NCBI GenBank assembly: GCA_024742475.1
Contig: JANSYI010000004.1
Coordinates: forward strand, 124,001-188,000
Length of the DNA: 64,000 bases
Reading direction: 5' to 3'
Origin: a bacterium
Lineage (GTDB): Bacteria; Myxococcota_A; Polyangia; Nannocystales; Nannocystaceae
In this document: one piece after another, positions 1-9,077 of the stretch
How positions within the stretch are numbered: the first letter of the stretch is position 1
How the letters are laid out: the number at the start of each line of letters is the position of its first letter
Position numbers and translations under genes: made by a program
The notes under the pieces: generated by a model
Told to the model about the DNA's origin: nothing
What the model saw: only the letters and a program-made list of their open reading frames with translations
Database searches by the model: none

Positions 1-1
1 G

Positions 2-3000
2 GTCGCGCTGGCCTACGCCGACGTACCGACCCAGGGCCGTGACGACCAAGCCACCGTCGCCCTCGTGCTGGCTCGGCTGTGGGAGCAAGGCGCCGAAGAC
101 ACCGAGCGCGCATTCCGAGCGGTCGAGCAAGCCCTCGTCTGGGTCCCCGAAGAGCCCGTCGCCCTCGAGACGCTCCGCGGGCTGGCCGAACGCCACGCAC
201 AGACCGATCGACTCCAGCGTGCCTACGAGTTCCTGCTCGGCGAGGCCGCCCTGCCCGACCATCTCATCGCGATGGGCATGCGACTGGCGCGGCTGCACGA
301 GTCCCGCGACGACGACGCGGCCGCCGAGGCGTCCTTCCGCGGCGTGCTCGAGGTCTCGCCGACGCATCGGGACGCGCTGCGCTCGCTGTGTCGGATCTAC
401 GAGTCGACCGAGCGCTGGGCGGAGTACGTCGTGGTCTTCTCGGACCTGCTCGAGGTCGAAACCGAGGACCTGGACGCCGACGATCGCATCGAGCGAACGC
501 TCGACCTCGCGCGCATCCTCTCCGAGAAGCTCGGTCGCAAGGACGCCGCAATCGAGCGGCTCGAGCTGCTCGTTCGCCAGCACGGGTCCGACCAACGCGT
601 TCACGACGCTCACATCGACCTCCTCACCGAGACGCGTCGGTGGCAGCCGGCCATCGAGGCGATGCGTGTGGCCGCCGACGCCATCGGAGACTCGGAGTAC
701 CGCCTTGGCAACCTCGCTCGCGTCGCGGTGATCTACGAGCAGAAGCTCGGCCTGCCCGACCGCGCGATTCAGGCGTGGGCCGAGATCGCCGAGGTCCACG
801 ACGACCCCGAAGCGCTCGCGAAGCTGCAGCAACTCTACCTCGAGACCTCGCGCTTCGAGCCGGCGCTGCCGATCATCGAACGACGGCTGCGTGCCCTCGA
901 ACAGTCCAATCCAAGCGACAAGGACGGCCGCATCGCGCTCCTGGTCGCCAAGGCTCGGGTCCTTCAAGAGGGGCTGGGCAACGACGAAGAGGCCACCGCG
1001 ACGCTCGAGCAACTGCTCGAAGAGGCCCCCGGCAACGACGACGTCGCGCTCGGCCTCAGCCGCCTGTATCGAAAGCAGGGTCGCCTCAACGACGGCATCG
1101 CGCTGCTTCGAGAGCGTTGGGAGGAAGCCCCGGCCGAGGCGACCGACCGCTACATCGAGCTCACCCGTGCGCTGGCGACCGTGCTCGACGAGGAGGGCCA
1201 CGATCCCAGCGGCGCGCTCGAGGTGATCGAGACGGCGCTGGGGGCCGTCGAGGACGAACCCCGTCTGCTGGTCAAGAAGGTGCTCTACGCCCGGGCCGTG
1301 CACGAGCAGCGCAAGCTCGCCGAAGCCCTCGAGGCGCTCGGAACCCCGCAAGAGCTGCTCGAGGCGGCCGACCTCTACCGCACCGCGCTCGAGGAGAGCG
1401 CCCACGCCCTGCGGCTGTACTCGCGGGTGCTGGCCGAAGCCAAGACGCGAGCCGGCGCGCAGCCCGACGACCTCGCGTCCGCCCGCCACCTCGCCGCGTC
1501 GCTCGAAGGCCTGGTCCGTCTTCGCGTCGACGACGGCGACATCAACGGCGCGCTCGAGTTCATGGACGGGCAGCTGGCCGAGGTCACCGGCCCAGCCATC
1601 CGGGCGCAGCTCCTCACCGACATGGGCCGCATCACCTACCGCTCGACGAAGGACGTCGAGGCGGCCCGCGACCGCTTCGACGCAGCGCTCGCCGAAGACC
1701 CCGAGTTCGCGCGGGCCAAGGTCGGCAAGGCCGAGGTGCTCTTCGCCGACGGCGCTGTCGGGGAGGCGCAGCGGCTGCTCACCGACGCCGTCGATGCGCT
1801 GTCCCTCACGCCATCGAAGGACCCCCAGGACCTCGTCGAAGCGCTCGTCCTGCTCGCGGACGTCCTCGAAGACGCGGGTCGGGCGGGCGAGGCTTACCGG
1901 CGCCTGACCGCCGCGGCCCGTCACGACCCGGGCAACCTCGAGATCCGCGCCGCCATCGCGCGCAACCGCCTGGGCGCCTCACGGCACCGCGACGTCGTCA
2001 CCACCGCCGAGCACGTCGAGCAGCAGCTCGCCGAGGGCATCGAGCGTAGCGACGAGAACAACCGCCTGGTCAGCGCGATCTTCTCGCTCGCCGCCACGGC
2101 GGAGCTTCAGATGCGTCAGCCCGACGCCGCGCTGCAGCGGTACAGACGCGCGATCGAGATCGATCCCACGTACGCCGAGGCGCTCGAACCCCTCATCACG
2201 CTGTGCCAAGAGCGGGGGCTGCTGCTCGAAGCGGCCCGCTACGCGGCGACGTTTGCTCGCCAGTCGAGCGACCCGGTCGTCCGTGGCCGCGCCTACCTCG
2301 ACGCGGGCATGCTGTATCACGACGCGGCGTCGGCCTTGGCCGATGGGGCTGAACTCGCCGAGTCGATCAGCGAGGCCGACCTGCGCAAGGCGGCGTTCGA
2401 GAATCTTCGTCGTGGCCTCGAGCTGGCCGAACAAGACGAGTCGCTCGTGCTCGAGCGCGACCAGCTGGAGGTTGCCTACCGGGCCTGTGCCGACCACGAC
2501 CCGGCGACCGCCCTGCGCTGCCTGATGGGCCTGCTGACCCACCCCGAGATCGACGACGGCCACCGCATCGATCTGCTGCTCGAGGGCGTCCGGCTCAGCC
2601 TCAGCGCCGACGCGCTCGACACCGCCGAGGCGTTTGCCGAGGACGCGCGGAGTCTCGCCCCCACGTCCGCCCCTGCCGTGCTCGCGCAAGCGCGGGTGCT
2701 CGAAGCGCTCGACCGCACCGACGAGCTCGAGCCGCTGGTCGAGTCGTACTTCGCTGCACTCGAGGACGAAGGCACGCAGGACGACCTGTCGATCCGCGTC
2801 GAGCTGCTGCTGCGGCTGGCCGAGCTGCAAGAGTCCCACCCACAAAAGGCCGTCAGCGCCCTCGAACGCGCCAGTGCCCTCGACCCCTCGGCGCTCGACA
2901 TCAACGACCGGATGCACCTCGCTTCGATGTACGAGCGTGCGGGCATCACCGGCACGCGCGTGCTGGCCAACCACACCAAGCTGCTCGAGCACGACCCCCT

Positions 3001-4090
3001 CCACGAGCCATCGCTCGAGGCGCTCGCGAATCACTTCGTCCGCACCGCGGAGCTCGACCGCGCGCACTGCCTCTTCGACGTGCTTCGCCTTCTCGAGCCC
3101 GACCACCAGGGCGCGAAGGTCTTCTTCGACTGCTACCACGAGGTCGGCGGCGGTCTCGACGGGCCCGCCGAGCTCCCGGTCACCGTCGACATCCCCGACG
3201 GCGCTGGCGTGGGAGAGGCGCTCGAACTGCTCGCCGAAGGCGGCCAGGGAGTCCTCGCCGAGCACCTGCCCCGCCTCGACGTCCCCGCCGACGCGCGGGT
3301 CTCCCCGGTCGGAGACTCGACGCTGAGCCAGTGCTGGGCGCGAACCCTCAAGCTTCTCCAGAACAGCAAAGTGGCGCTGGTCGATGGCAGCCGGGTCGCC
3401 CATGACCCCAACGACGCTCCCGACGGGGTCGTGCACAGCGGCTACTTCGAAGTCCGGTGGCAGCAGCCCCCGGTCATTCTCGCCACGACCAAGGCGATCG
3501 CCAGCGAGGACGAAGACGCGCTGAGCTTCGCGCTCGGCCGCGCGATCTACTTCACCCGCCCGCAGGCGATGTTTGCCACGGGGCTGCGTCGCGATCGGCT
3601 CGCGTACCTGCTCTCGGCCACGCTGCAAGCGTTCCACCCCCGTCACGGTCGTCGCAAACACCACCAAGAGCCGGACGCCACGGTGGGTAAGCTGGCCCAA
3701 GAGTTCGCTCGCAAGCTCCCCATGAAGACCGCCCGCAAGATCACGGCGGAGTTCAAGGAGCACGCCGATGGCCCCTTCTCCACCGCGCAGTGGCGCAGCG
3801 CGATCGCTCGCAACGGCAACCGGGTCGGGCTCGCGCTGTGCGGCGACCTCAGCGCAGCCGTGACGGTGCTCGCACCCGACGCGCAACACGGCAGCGCCCT
3901 GCGCCAGGCCGTCCGCGGTTCAGAGGAGCTGCGCGACCTGATCGCGTTCGCCTGCACCAAGACCTACGCGCAGGCGCGTCGACAGCTCGGCTTCGGCGTG
4001 GTGGCCCGAGAAGACCCAGCCCCGGACCCAGCCCCGACCCCAGCATCCGAGCCAGACGCGGACCCGAGCCCAGCGCCGGATCCGAGCTGA
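2..4090 (+). CDS. Large tetratricopeptide-repeat protein, 5' end outside window
   Basis: The reading frame is already open at base 2, so the gene begins upstream; at least 1362 codons are present. Most of the protein is degenerate TPR-like helical pairs (A/L/E/R-rich 34-residue periodicity) from the first residues to about 1070. A non-TPR globular region of about 250 residues follows, then a disordered Pro/Asp/Ala tail (PAPDPAPTPASEPDADPS). No signal peptide can be judged because the N-terminus is missing. TPR arrays are protein-interaction scaffolds, and giant TPR proteins are frequent in myxobacteria; the partner here is unknown. It converges on the lipoprotein gene at 4182, with a strong hairpin between them. 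Confidence 0.85.
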   Translation, partial: VALAYADVPTQGRDDQATVALVLARLWEQGAEDTERAFRAVEQALVWVPEEPVALETLRGLAERHAQTDRLQRAYEFLLGEAALPDHLIAMGMRLARLHESRDDDAAAEASFRGVLEVSPTHRDALRSLCRIYESTERWAEYVVVFSDLLEVETEDLDADDRIERTLDLARILSEKLGRKDAAIERLELLVRQHGSDQRVHDAHIDLLTETRRWQPAIEAMRVAADAIGDSEYRLGNLARVAVIYEQKLGLPDRAIQAWAEIAEVHDDPEALAKLQQLYLETSRFEPALPIIERRLRALEQSNPSDKDGRIALLVAKARVLQEGLGNDEEATATLEQLLEEAPGNDDVALGLSRLYRKQGRLNDGIALLRERWEEAPAEATDRYIELTRALATVLDEEGHDPSGALEVIETALGAVEDEPRLLVKKVLYARAVHEQRKLAEALEALGTPQELLEAADLYRTALEESAHALRLYSRVLAEAKTRAGAQPDDLASARHLAASLEGLVRLRVDDGDINGALEFMDGQLAEVTGPAIRAQLLTDMGRITYRSTKDVEAARDRFDAALAEDPEFARAKVGKAEVLFADGAVGEAQRLLTDAVDALSLTPSKDPQDLVEALVLLADVLEDAGRAGEAYRRLTAAARHDPGNLEIRAAIARNRLGASRHRDVVTTAEHVEQQLAEGIERSDENNRLVSAIFSLAATAELQMRQPDAALQRYRRAIEIDPTYAEALEPLITLCQERGLLLEAARYAATFARQSSDPVVRGRAYLDAGMLYHDAASALADGAELAESISEADLRKAAFENLRRGLELAEQDESLVLERDQLEVAYRACADHDPATALRCLMGLLTHPEIDDGHRIDLLLEGVRLSLSADALDTAEAFAEDARSLAPTSAPAVLAQARVLEALDRTDELEPLVESYFAALEDEGTQDDLSIRVELLLRLAELQESHPQKAVSALERASALDPSALDINDRMHLASMYERAGITGTRVLANHTKLLEHDPLHEPSLEALANHFVRTAELDRAHCLFDVLRLLEPDHQGAKVFFDCYHEVGGGLDGPAELPVTVDIPDGAGVGEALELLAEGGQGVLAEHLPRLDVPADARVSPVGDSTLSQCWARTLKLLQNSKVALVDGSRVAHDPNDAPDGVVHSGYFEVRWQQPPVILATTKAIASEDEDALSFALGRAIYFTRPQAMFATGLRRDRLAYLLSATLQAFHPRHGRRKHHQEPDATVGKLAQEFARKLPMKTARKITAEFKEHADGPFSTAQWRSAIARNGNRVGLALCGDLSAAVTVLAPDAQHGSALRQAVRGSEELRDLIAFACTKTYAQARRQLGFGVVAREDPAPDPAPTPASEPDADPSPAPDPS

Positions 4091-4124
4091 GCGCCGCCAC
4101 GGCCGCGGTGCAGGCCGCACACGA

Positions 4125-4160
4125 CGAAGCCGCCCGTCGCGTGGTGCGAGGGCGGCTTCG
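4125..4160. terminator. Hairpin between convergent genes, no U-tract
   Basis: A perfect 11-bp inverted repeat (CGAAGCCGCCC / GGGCGGCTTCG) encloses a 14-base loop. It lies in the 91-bp gap between the TPR gene (+) and the lipoprotein gene (-). No run of T follows on either strand. A bidirectional terminator or mRNA 3'-end stabiliser is the natural reading. Confidence 0.6.
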
Positions 4161-4181
4161 ACAGGCCGTGAGGCCCTTCGC

Positions 4182-4763
4182 TCAGGGCTCGGCGCCGCAG
4201 GCGATCCACTGCTCGACGGTGGCGATCTCCTCGGCGCTCATGGGCGGCAGGCCCTGGGGCATCTGCGTTCCCGCCGCGGTGCCGGCGACCGACTCCTGCG
4301 TGCCATTGAGCTTGTTGAGCAGGTAGCTGTTGACGGTGTCGCCGGGGATGACCAGCTGCACGTCGATGAGCGCCATCGTCTGAATGCCGTCGGCTTCGAC
4401 GAGCATGTCGTAGCCCGCCCCGGCCGTCAGGTCGGTGCTCGGCCAGCTTCCGCCGGTCTCGTGACACATGCTGATGCAGCCGTTCGCATCCCACAGCGGC
4501 TGAATGTCGGTCGCGTACGAGGGCGCTGGCATCTCGGTGCACTCGACGCCCTGGCCGCCCGAGGACGATTCGCCTTCCGAGTCCGTGTCCGACTCGGTGT
4601 CCCCCGTCGGGTCGTCGGTGTCGGTCGACGCGCTGTCGGTGCCGCTCATCGTCGCGGACGTCCCCACGCCCGTGTTGTTGTTGTCGTCGTCGTCGTCACA
4701 GCCGCCGATCGCGACTGCCGCCGCAAGCAGCGAAACCCACCCAAGCTTACGCATCGTGTACAT
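4182..4763 (-). CDS. Lipoprotein with cytochrome-c-like CxxxCH motif
   Basis: 193-residue exported lipoprotein. The N-terminus has a short positive region, a hydrophobic stretch and a lipobox (AIGGC), then an Asp/Asn run and a TDSDS-type disordered linker typical of Nannocystales lipoproteins. The C-terminal ~110 residues contain CISMCH (CxxxCH), a preceding 'IQPLW' and a following 'MP' segment (GTQMPQGLPPMS), a pattern seen in secreted planctomycete-type cytochrome c domains. Haem binding is inferred; the usual motif is CxxCH. The start is the ATG preceded by GGAG five bases upstream. An ATG nine bases further in (MRKLG) is the alternative. Confidence 0.75.
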   Translation of the reverse strand: MYTMRKLGWVSLLAAAVAIGGCDDDDDNNNTGVGTSATMSGTDSASTDTDDPTGDTESDTDSEGESSSGGQGVECTEMPAPSYATDIQPLWDANGCISMCHETGGSWPSTDLTAGAGYDMLVEADGIQTMALIDVQLVIPGDTVNSYLLNKLNGTQESVAGTAAGTQMPQGLPPMSAEEIATVEQWIACGAEP

Positions 4764-4880
4764 GTCGTCTCCGTTCCAGTGCATGTGGAGTCGGTCCCTG
4801 GATACCGCACTTCTCTGCGCAGCGACAATCAACTCGCGGTGCAAACGACGTTCGGCGACGGCACGGCACACGCGACATGG

Positions 4881-4886
4881 TAGGCT
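4881..4886 (+). promoter_or_regulatory. Putative -10 box of leaderless promoter
   Basis: TAGGCT ends exactly 6 bases before the ATG of the serine protease gene. No ribosome binding site is present, which fits transcription starting at the start codon. Confidence 0.5.
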
Positions 4887-4892
4887 TTCGAC

Positions 4893-5864
4893 ATGCTGGT
4901 CTGGTTCGTGGGCGCGCTGACAGCTTTGGCTGTTCCCGCCCTGACCTCCACCCCAACCCCCACGCCCGCCCCCCGGTCCGCGTCCAGTACCGCGGGGCGC
5001 TGGACGACGCCCACACCCGAGCCGAGCGCCGTGGTCGGGGGCCAACCCGTCACGTTCGAGGAGTCCGCCGAGTATGCGGCGGTGGTGGCACTGGTCGTCA
5101 ACTCGACGATCTGCACCGGGACACTCGTCGACGACGATCTCATCCTCACCGCAGCACACTGCTTGCGCGGCGTCGCGAGCCCCGACCAGATCCGCGTGTT
5201 CAACGGTCTGTCGCTCAACACGCCCGGCGTGGAGGCCACCGCGTTTGGCATGCACCCCGACTTCGACGTCGAAGCCAAGCGAGACGCGTTCGACTTCGGC
5301 TACGTCTCGATCGACGCGGGGTCTCTCGACGCGACCCCCATCCCCGTCATCACCGACCAGATCGAGTGGGACGCCATCGCGCCGACGCTCTCGACCGACG
5401 GCTCGGTCGTCCTCGTCGGATACGGTCTCGACCCCGACGCCGCGATGAACAGCAACCTCGGGGTCAAGAAGCAGGTCTCCACGCGGGTCCGCGACTTCAC
5501 CGACTCGGGCTTCGAGTTCGTCGCTGGCGGCGATGGCCGGGACTCGTGCGAAGGCGACTCCGGGGGCCCCGCGTTGGCACGCGCCGCGGATGGCGGGTTT
5601 CGGCTCATCGGCATCACCGCGCGAGGATCCGACCCGTGCGGCAAGGGCGGGTTCTACGGCGTGCCGTACCACGCCCTGGCCTGGGTCTCCGGGGAGGTCG
5701 AACGGCCTCTGTGCGGCGAGGGCTGCGGCGAGTGCGACTGCCTCGACACCGCGCCTGAGCGTGACGAAGGCTGCGGCTGTACCACCGACGGCAACGGCAA
5801 CGGGCCGTGGTGGTTGTGGGTCTTCGCCGTCGGGCTCAGAGCGCGCCGCCGGTCCACCAGCTGA
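4893..5864 (+). CDS. Secreted trypsin-like serine protease with MYXO-CTERM tail
   Basis: 323 residues. Signal-like hydrophobic N-terminus (1-20), a Thr/Pro-rich spacer, then a chymotrypsin-fold protease domain starting at VVGG (47-50). The triad is visible: His89 in TAAHC, Asp134 in DAFDFG, and Ser223 in EGDSGGP. A Cys-rich segment follows (CGEGCGECDC), then a C-terminal GCGC, a hydrophobic helix (PWWLWVFAVGL) and Arg residues, which is the MYXO-CTERM plan for sorting and anchoring at the cell surface. The substrate is unknown. It overlaps the convergent prepilin peptidase gene by 29 bases. The start is set by the TAGGCT box 6 bases upstream. Confidence 0.9.
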   Translation: MLVWFVGALTALAVPALTSTPTPTPAPRSASSTAGRWTTPTPEPSAVVGGQPVTFEESAEYAAVVALVVNSTICTGTLVDDDLILTAAHCLRGVASPDQIRVFNGLSLNTPGVEATAFGMHPDFDVEAKRDAFDFGYVSIDAGSLDATPIPVITDQIEWDAIAPTLSTDGSVVLVGYGLDPDAAMNSNLGVKKQVSTRVRDFTDSGFEFVAGGDGRDSCEGDSGGPALARAADGGFRLIGITARGSDPCGKGGFYGVPYHALAWVSGEVERPLCGEGCGECDCLDTAPERDEGCGCTTDGNGNGPWWLWVFAVGLRARRRSTS

Positions 5865-6849
5865 GCAGCGCCTCAATCGAGCGGCGCAGCAAGACGAACT
5901 CCATCGCCGCCAGCGCGAGGAACGGACCGAAGGGCACGCGCTGCATCCGGAGGTCATCGGGATCGACGGTGCCGAGCGAGGGGTCGGCGCCGTGAAGCTC
6001 TTCGACATCGGCGTTGGCGACCGGCTTGCCGCGCAGCAGCATCGGCAGCGAGACGAGCAGACCCTGGATTGCGCCGCCGAAGACGGTGAAGGCCAACCCG
6101 AGCGGCCCGAGCCACAGCCCGACCATGAGCAGCAGGTGCGCGTCACCGAGGCCGAGGCCGTCGAGCCCCCGCACCTTGATGTAATAGAGGTGGATCAGCC
6201 CGAAGAGCGCGAACCCGCCGAGGGCCGCGGCGACGCCGTGCGTCCAGGGGACCTGCAGCGCCTCGGGGTGAACGACGGTCGCGAGCAAGCCCACCGCGCC
6301 AACGCCCCACACGAGCACGTTGGGGATGATGAACACGTCGAGGTCGATGAACGTGACGCTCAGCAGGGTCAGCCCAAACAGGAGCAACAACAGCCACCCG
6401 GCGACGTTGGGGGCGTGCCCCTCGAGCAGCGGCACGTAGACCTGCTGCATGTACAGCGCGAAGCTCAGCAGACCGCCGAGCAGCTCGATGACGAGGTAGC
6501 GCAGAGACAGCGGCGTCTTGCAGTCGCGGCACTTGCCGCGCAGAAGCAGGAACGAGACCACCGGGATGTTGTCGTACGCGGCGATCGGGTGCTCGCAGTG
6601 GGGGCACCGCGAGCGGCCCTTCCAGAACTCGCGGGTCTGGCCGTCGGCGAACGTGGGCTCGTTGCCCGAGAGGATCGCTTTGACGTTGACCACCGTTCTA
6701 TAGATGACGACGTTGGTGAAGCTCCCCCACAGCAGGCCCCACAAGAAGGCGAACACCCGGGCTCCGGGGTGGAGCAGCAGATGCAGCCAAGGCTCGGGGA
6801 CCGAGACCGGCACGGTCGGGTAGATCGGATCGAGGAGGAGCACGCTCAC
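5836..6849 (-). CDS. pilD: Prepilin peptidase / N-methyltransferase (A24 family)
   Basis: 337-residue polytopic inner-membrane aspartic protease that cleaves and N-methylates type IV prepilins and type II secretion pseudopilins. The N-terminal domain has two CxxC pairs (Cys82/Cys85 in CPHC, Cys107/Cys110 in CRDC) that bind zinc. The catalytic aspartates are Asp169 in TFIDLD and Asp236 in GLGLGDAH (GxGD motif). About eight hydrophobic segments are visible, and the length is slightly above the family norm of about 290. It sits alone, not in a pil operon, but the pilY1-like gene at the window end shows the organism makes type IV pili. Confidence 0.93.
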   Translation of the reverse strand: MSVLLLDPIYPTVPVSVPEPWLHLLLHPGARVFAFLWGLLWGSFTNVVIYRTVVNVKAILSGNEPTFADGQTREFWKGRSRCPHCEHPIAAYDNIPVVSFLLLRGKCRDCKTPLSLRYLVIELLGGLLSFALYMQQVYVPLLEGHAPNVAGWLLLLLFGLTLLSVTFIDLDVFIIPNVLVWGVGAVGLLATVVHPEALQVPWTHGVAAALGGFALFGLIHLYYIKVRGLDGLGLGDAHLLLMVGLWLGPLGLAFTVFGGAIQGLLVSLPMLLRGKPVANADVEELHGADPSLGTVDPDDLRMQRVPFGPFLALAAMEFVLLRRSIEALLSWWTGGAL

Positions 6850-6901
6850 GCAGCACGTTGACGATAGCAGCCCCGCCGCGCCGCGCTCGAATGCGGTGCT
6901 G

Positions 6902-6907
6902 TATGCT
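6902..6907 (+). promoter_or_regulatory. Putative -10 box of leaderless promoter
   Basis: TATGCT is separated by 6 bases (CCGCCC) from the GTG at 6914; no Shine-Dalgarno sequence is present. Confidence 0.5.
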
Positions 6908-6913
6908 CCGCCC

Positions 6914-7855
6914 GTGTCGTCCTCTCACCGCCGCCACCTGCTCGCGGCCCCGCTCCTGGGGTGCGTGCTAGGGCTGTCGTGTGGCGACGATGGTGACATC
7001 GAGGCAGCGCGTCGCCGCGGCGGTGACGAAGTGGCAGCGGCCGTCGGCGAGCGCCTCCTCGACGGAGGTCCCCTCGAGGCGCTCTCCGTGCTCGCCCGCC
7101 CCCACGGCTCCGTTCGCGATGGCCTCGGTCCGCACGCGCTGTCGTGCGAGACCACCCTCTCGCTGGCGCCCACGCGACCGCCGCGGCCCAACCCCGCGCT
7201 CGACAGCCCCGTCCCGCCGACGCAGTCGATCCACGACACGGTGGCACTGCGGTGGGAGACCCCCGACGACGAAGGGCTTCGCTTCGCGCTCACGCAGCAC
7301 AACGACAAGGACCGCGGCCGAGCGGTGGTGGTCATGGACGAGACCCTCTACACCAAGCTCGAGCACCGCCCCTGGACGCACCACCGGGTCGAGTCCGAGG
7401 TGCACGAGCTGTGGCTCGATGACGCGTGGCGCTGCACCCACGACGCGCTCGAGTTCCTCCTGCCCGGCGCCGAGGTCAGCGCCGACGCTGCGCCCGGCGA
7501 GGGCTGGGACGGCGGCGACGCGGTCCGACTCACGCTCTCGCGCGGACGGGGCATCGTCCCGCCGGGGCGTGGTGAGGGCTGGCGCACGGATGTCGCGTTC
7601 AGCGCACTCTCGGGCACCGTCCTGATCGACGCCCGCACCGGCGCCTGGCTATCGATCGACGCCAGCGCCACCTACACCGTGGAAGGAGGCGCTGGAGGGC
7701 CTCTGGCGGGCGAGTTCGCGGTCCGCGGCCGCGTCGCACCGAGCCTCCCGGACGCGCCGAGCGTCACCGTTCCGACCGATGCGGTTGCACTTCCGCAGCG
7801 ACACCGCTACGAGCAGGAGCGCAAACGCCTCCTGGACGGCCTTGCCGCTCCTTGA
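6914..7855 (+). CDS. Putative lipoprotein of unknown function
   Basis: 313 residues. The N-terminus (Arg-Arg, hydrophobic stretch, GLSCGDD) looks like a lipoprotein signal with the modified Cys near residue 23. The rest is soluble and rich in beta-type and charged segments; it gives no recognisable family. A GTG 18 bases upstream is in frame, but GTG 6914 fits the signal peptide and the TATGCT box. The end lies close to rsfS (54 bases to its preferred start), so the two may be co-transcribed. Confidence 0.7.
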   Translation: MSSSHRRHLLAAPLLGCVLGLSCGDDGDIEAARRRGGDEVAAAVGERLLDGGPLEALSVLARPHGSVRDGLGPHALSCETTLSLAPTRPPRPNPALDSPVPPTQSIHDTVALRWETPDDEGLRFALTQHNDKDRGRAVVVMDETLYTKLEHRPWTHHRVESEVHELWLDDAWRCTHDALEFLLPGAEVSADAAPGEGWDGGDAVRLTLSRGRGIVPPGRGEGWRTDVAFSALSGTVLIDARTGAWLSIDASATYTVEGGAGGPLAGEFAVRGRVAPSLPDAPSVTVPTDAVALPQRHRYEQERKRLLDGLAAP

Positions 7856-7908
7856 GCCTCCGAGCTAAACCTCGGGGGCCTTTCAGTTTCTCCTCTTTGG
7901 ATTCGCTC

Positions 7909-8601
7909 GTGCAGAACGCCTCTCCCGAAACCGCGCCCACATACACGCGGAACGACCTCCCCGAGAACCTGGTTCGGGCCCTCGATGCGGCCGTCGACAA
8001 GAACGCCAAGGCTCCGGTCATCCTGCACGTCACCGACATCACGGGATACACCGACTGGGTCCTGATCGTCTCGGGTCGCTCCGACCGACACGTCGCGGCG
8101 GTGTCCGACAGCATCAACGCCGAGCTACGCAAGCACGGCTGCAAGGCGCAGGGCACCGACGGCTTCGGCGACCACTCGTGGGACCTGCTCGACTACGACG
8201 ACTTCATGGTCCACGTGTTCTACCACCCGGTACGCATGCACTACGACCTGGAGAGCATGTGGAGCGACGCCGCGCGGGTCGAGCTCGAGCTCCCACCCGA
8301 GGTGACCGACACCTCCGACCTCGACGCGCTCGACACCCCGCACGACCTGCCCGCCTACCGCGGCGACCTGGTCTTCGGCGGCTTCGAGGACGAGTTCGAC
8401 GACAGCGACGACGACGATCTCGAGGGCGCCGAGCTCCCCGATGATCTAGATGACGATCTCGACGATGATCTAGATGATGATCTAGACGACGCGCTGGGCG
8501 CTGGCGCTGAAGGCGAGCGCTCGACGCTCTCGCAAGACCCCGTCGATCTTCCCGACGAGGACGACGACCTGCCGCCCGACGCGGGCGACGAGCTCGACTG
8601 A
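7909..8601 (+). CDS. rsfS: Ribosomal silencing factor RsfS with acidic C-terminal extension
   Basis: RsfS (DUF143/Iojap) binds uL14 on the 50S subunit and blocks subunit joining during starvation. The ~110-residue core is clear: VLHVTDITGYTDWVLIVSG, then DGFGDHSWDLLDYDDFMVHVF and the Y..E..W ending. This protein (230 aa) adds about 100 residues of strongly acidic, low-complexity sequence made of DDDL repeats, which the usual family (about 110-130 aa) lacks. The repeat uses GAT and CTA codons unlike the surrounding GAC/CTC/CTG usage. The GTG start is preferred over the TTG at 7852; the weak hexamer TTGGAT lies 6 bases before it. The stop overlaps the rlmH start (TGATG), a classic gene pair. 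Confidence 0.9.
   Translation: MQNASPETAPTYTRNDLPENLVRALDAAVDKNAKAPVILHVTDITGYTDWVLIVSGRSDRHVAAVSDSINAELRKHGCKAQGTDGFGDHSWDLLDYDDFMVHVFYHPVRMHYDLESMWSDAARVELELPPEVTDTSDLDALDTPHDLPAYRGDLVFGGFEDEFDDSDDDDLEGAELPDDLDDDLDDDLDDDLDDALGAGAEGERSTLSQDPVDLPDEDDDLPPDAGDELD
8440..8493 (+). repeat. Coding microrepeat encoding DDDL tail of RsfS
   Basis: Near-perfect 12-base units of the type GATGATCTAGAT encode (D)DDL repeats. Three CTAG tetranucleotides occur within about 40 bases, although CTAG is very rare elsewhere in this GC-rich window. Confidence 0.8.
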
Positions 8602-9026
8602 TGCGCCTGCGCGTCCTGGCGGTCGGCAAGCTCAAGGACGTCGGCCTCGAAAAGGCGTGCGAGGAGTACGTCAAGCGCAGCCGGGCGTTCCTCCCGATCG
8701 AGCGGCGCGCGCTCAAGACCAACGACGCGGTCCTGGACGAGGCGCGTGCGAGCTGCGAGCGCATCGTCGTGATGGACGAGCGCGGTGAGCAGCCCACGAG
8801 CGAGGCGTTCGCGGGCTGGCTGCGAGACTGGCGCGAGCAGGGCGTACGCGCGGTGGCGTTCGCCATCGGTGACGCCCACGGGTTCGAAACGCGCCACCGC
8901 GAGGCGGCGAGCAAGGTCATGGGCCTCTCCCGCCTCACCCTCCCTCACCGCCTGGCACAGGCCATGCTGTGCGAGCAGCTCTACCGGGCCGGCACGATCC
9001 TCGCGGGCCATCCGTACCACCACTGA
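8601..9026 (+). CDS. rlmH: 23S rRNA m3-pseudouridine-1915 methyltransferase RlmH
   Basis: 141-residue SPOUT methyltransferase that methylates pseudouridine 1915 in helix 69 of 23S rRNA using SAM. Family hallmarks are the N-terminal MRLRVLAVGKLKD, the knot-forming AFAIGDAHGF and the C-terminal HRLAQAMLCEQLYRAGTILAGHPYHH-type ending, of which LCEQLYRA and HPYHH are near invariant. Length is close to the E. coli protein (155 aa). The ATG overlaps the rsfS stop, so translation is coupled. Both genes act on the large subunit at the subunit interface. Confidence 0.97.
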   Translation: MRLRVLAVGKLKDVGLEKACEEYVKRSRAFLPIERRALKTNDAVLDEARASCERIVVMDERGEQPTSEAFAGWLRDWREQGVRAVAFAIGDAHGFETRHREAASKVMGLSRLTLPHRLAQAMLCEQLYRAGTILAGHPYHH

Positions 9027-9077
9027 CGCGGCCGCATTGCGTGCAACGAACCGGCACGACGGTCGACCACGACCTCG

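Noticed and set aside
1979..3889. Long open frame on the minus strand opposite the TPR gene (636 codons)
   Set aside because: High GC keeps antisense frames open. The product is Arg/Val/Gly-rich without motifs, and the plus strand has a clear TPR protein.
4764..6146. Minus-strand extension of the CxxxCH lipoprotein frame far upstream
   Set aside because: The extension runs antisense through the protease gene; a signal peptide and GGAG-preceded ATG place the real start at 4763.
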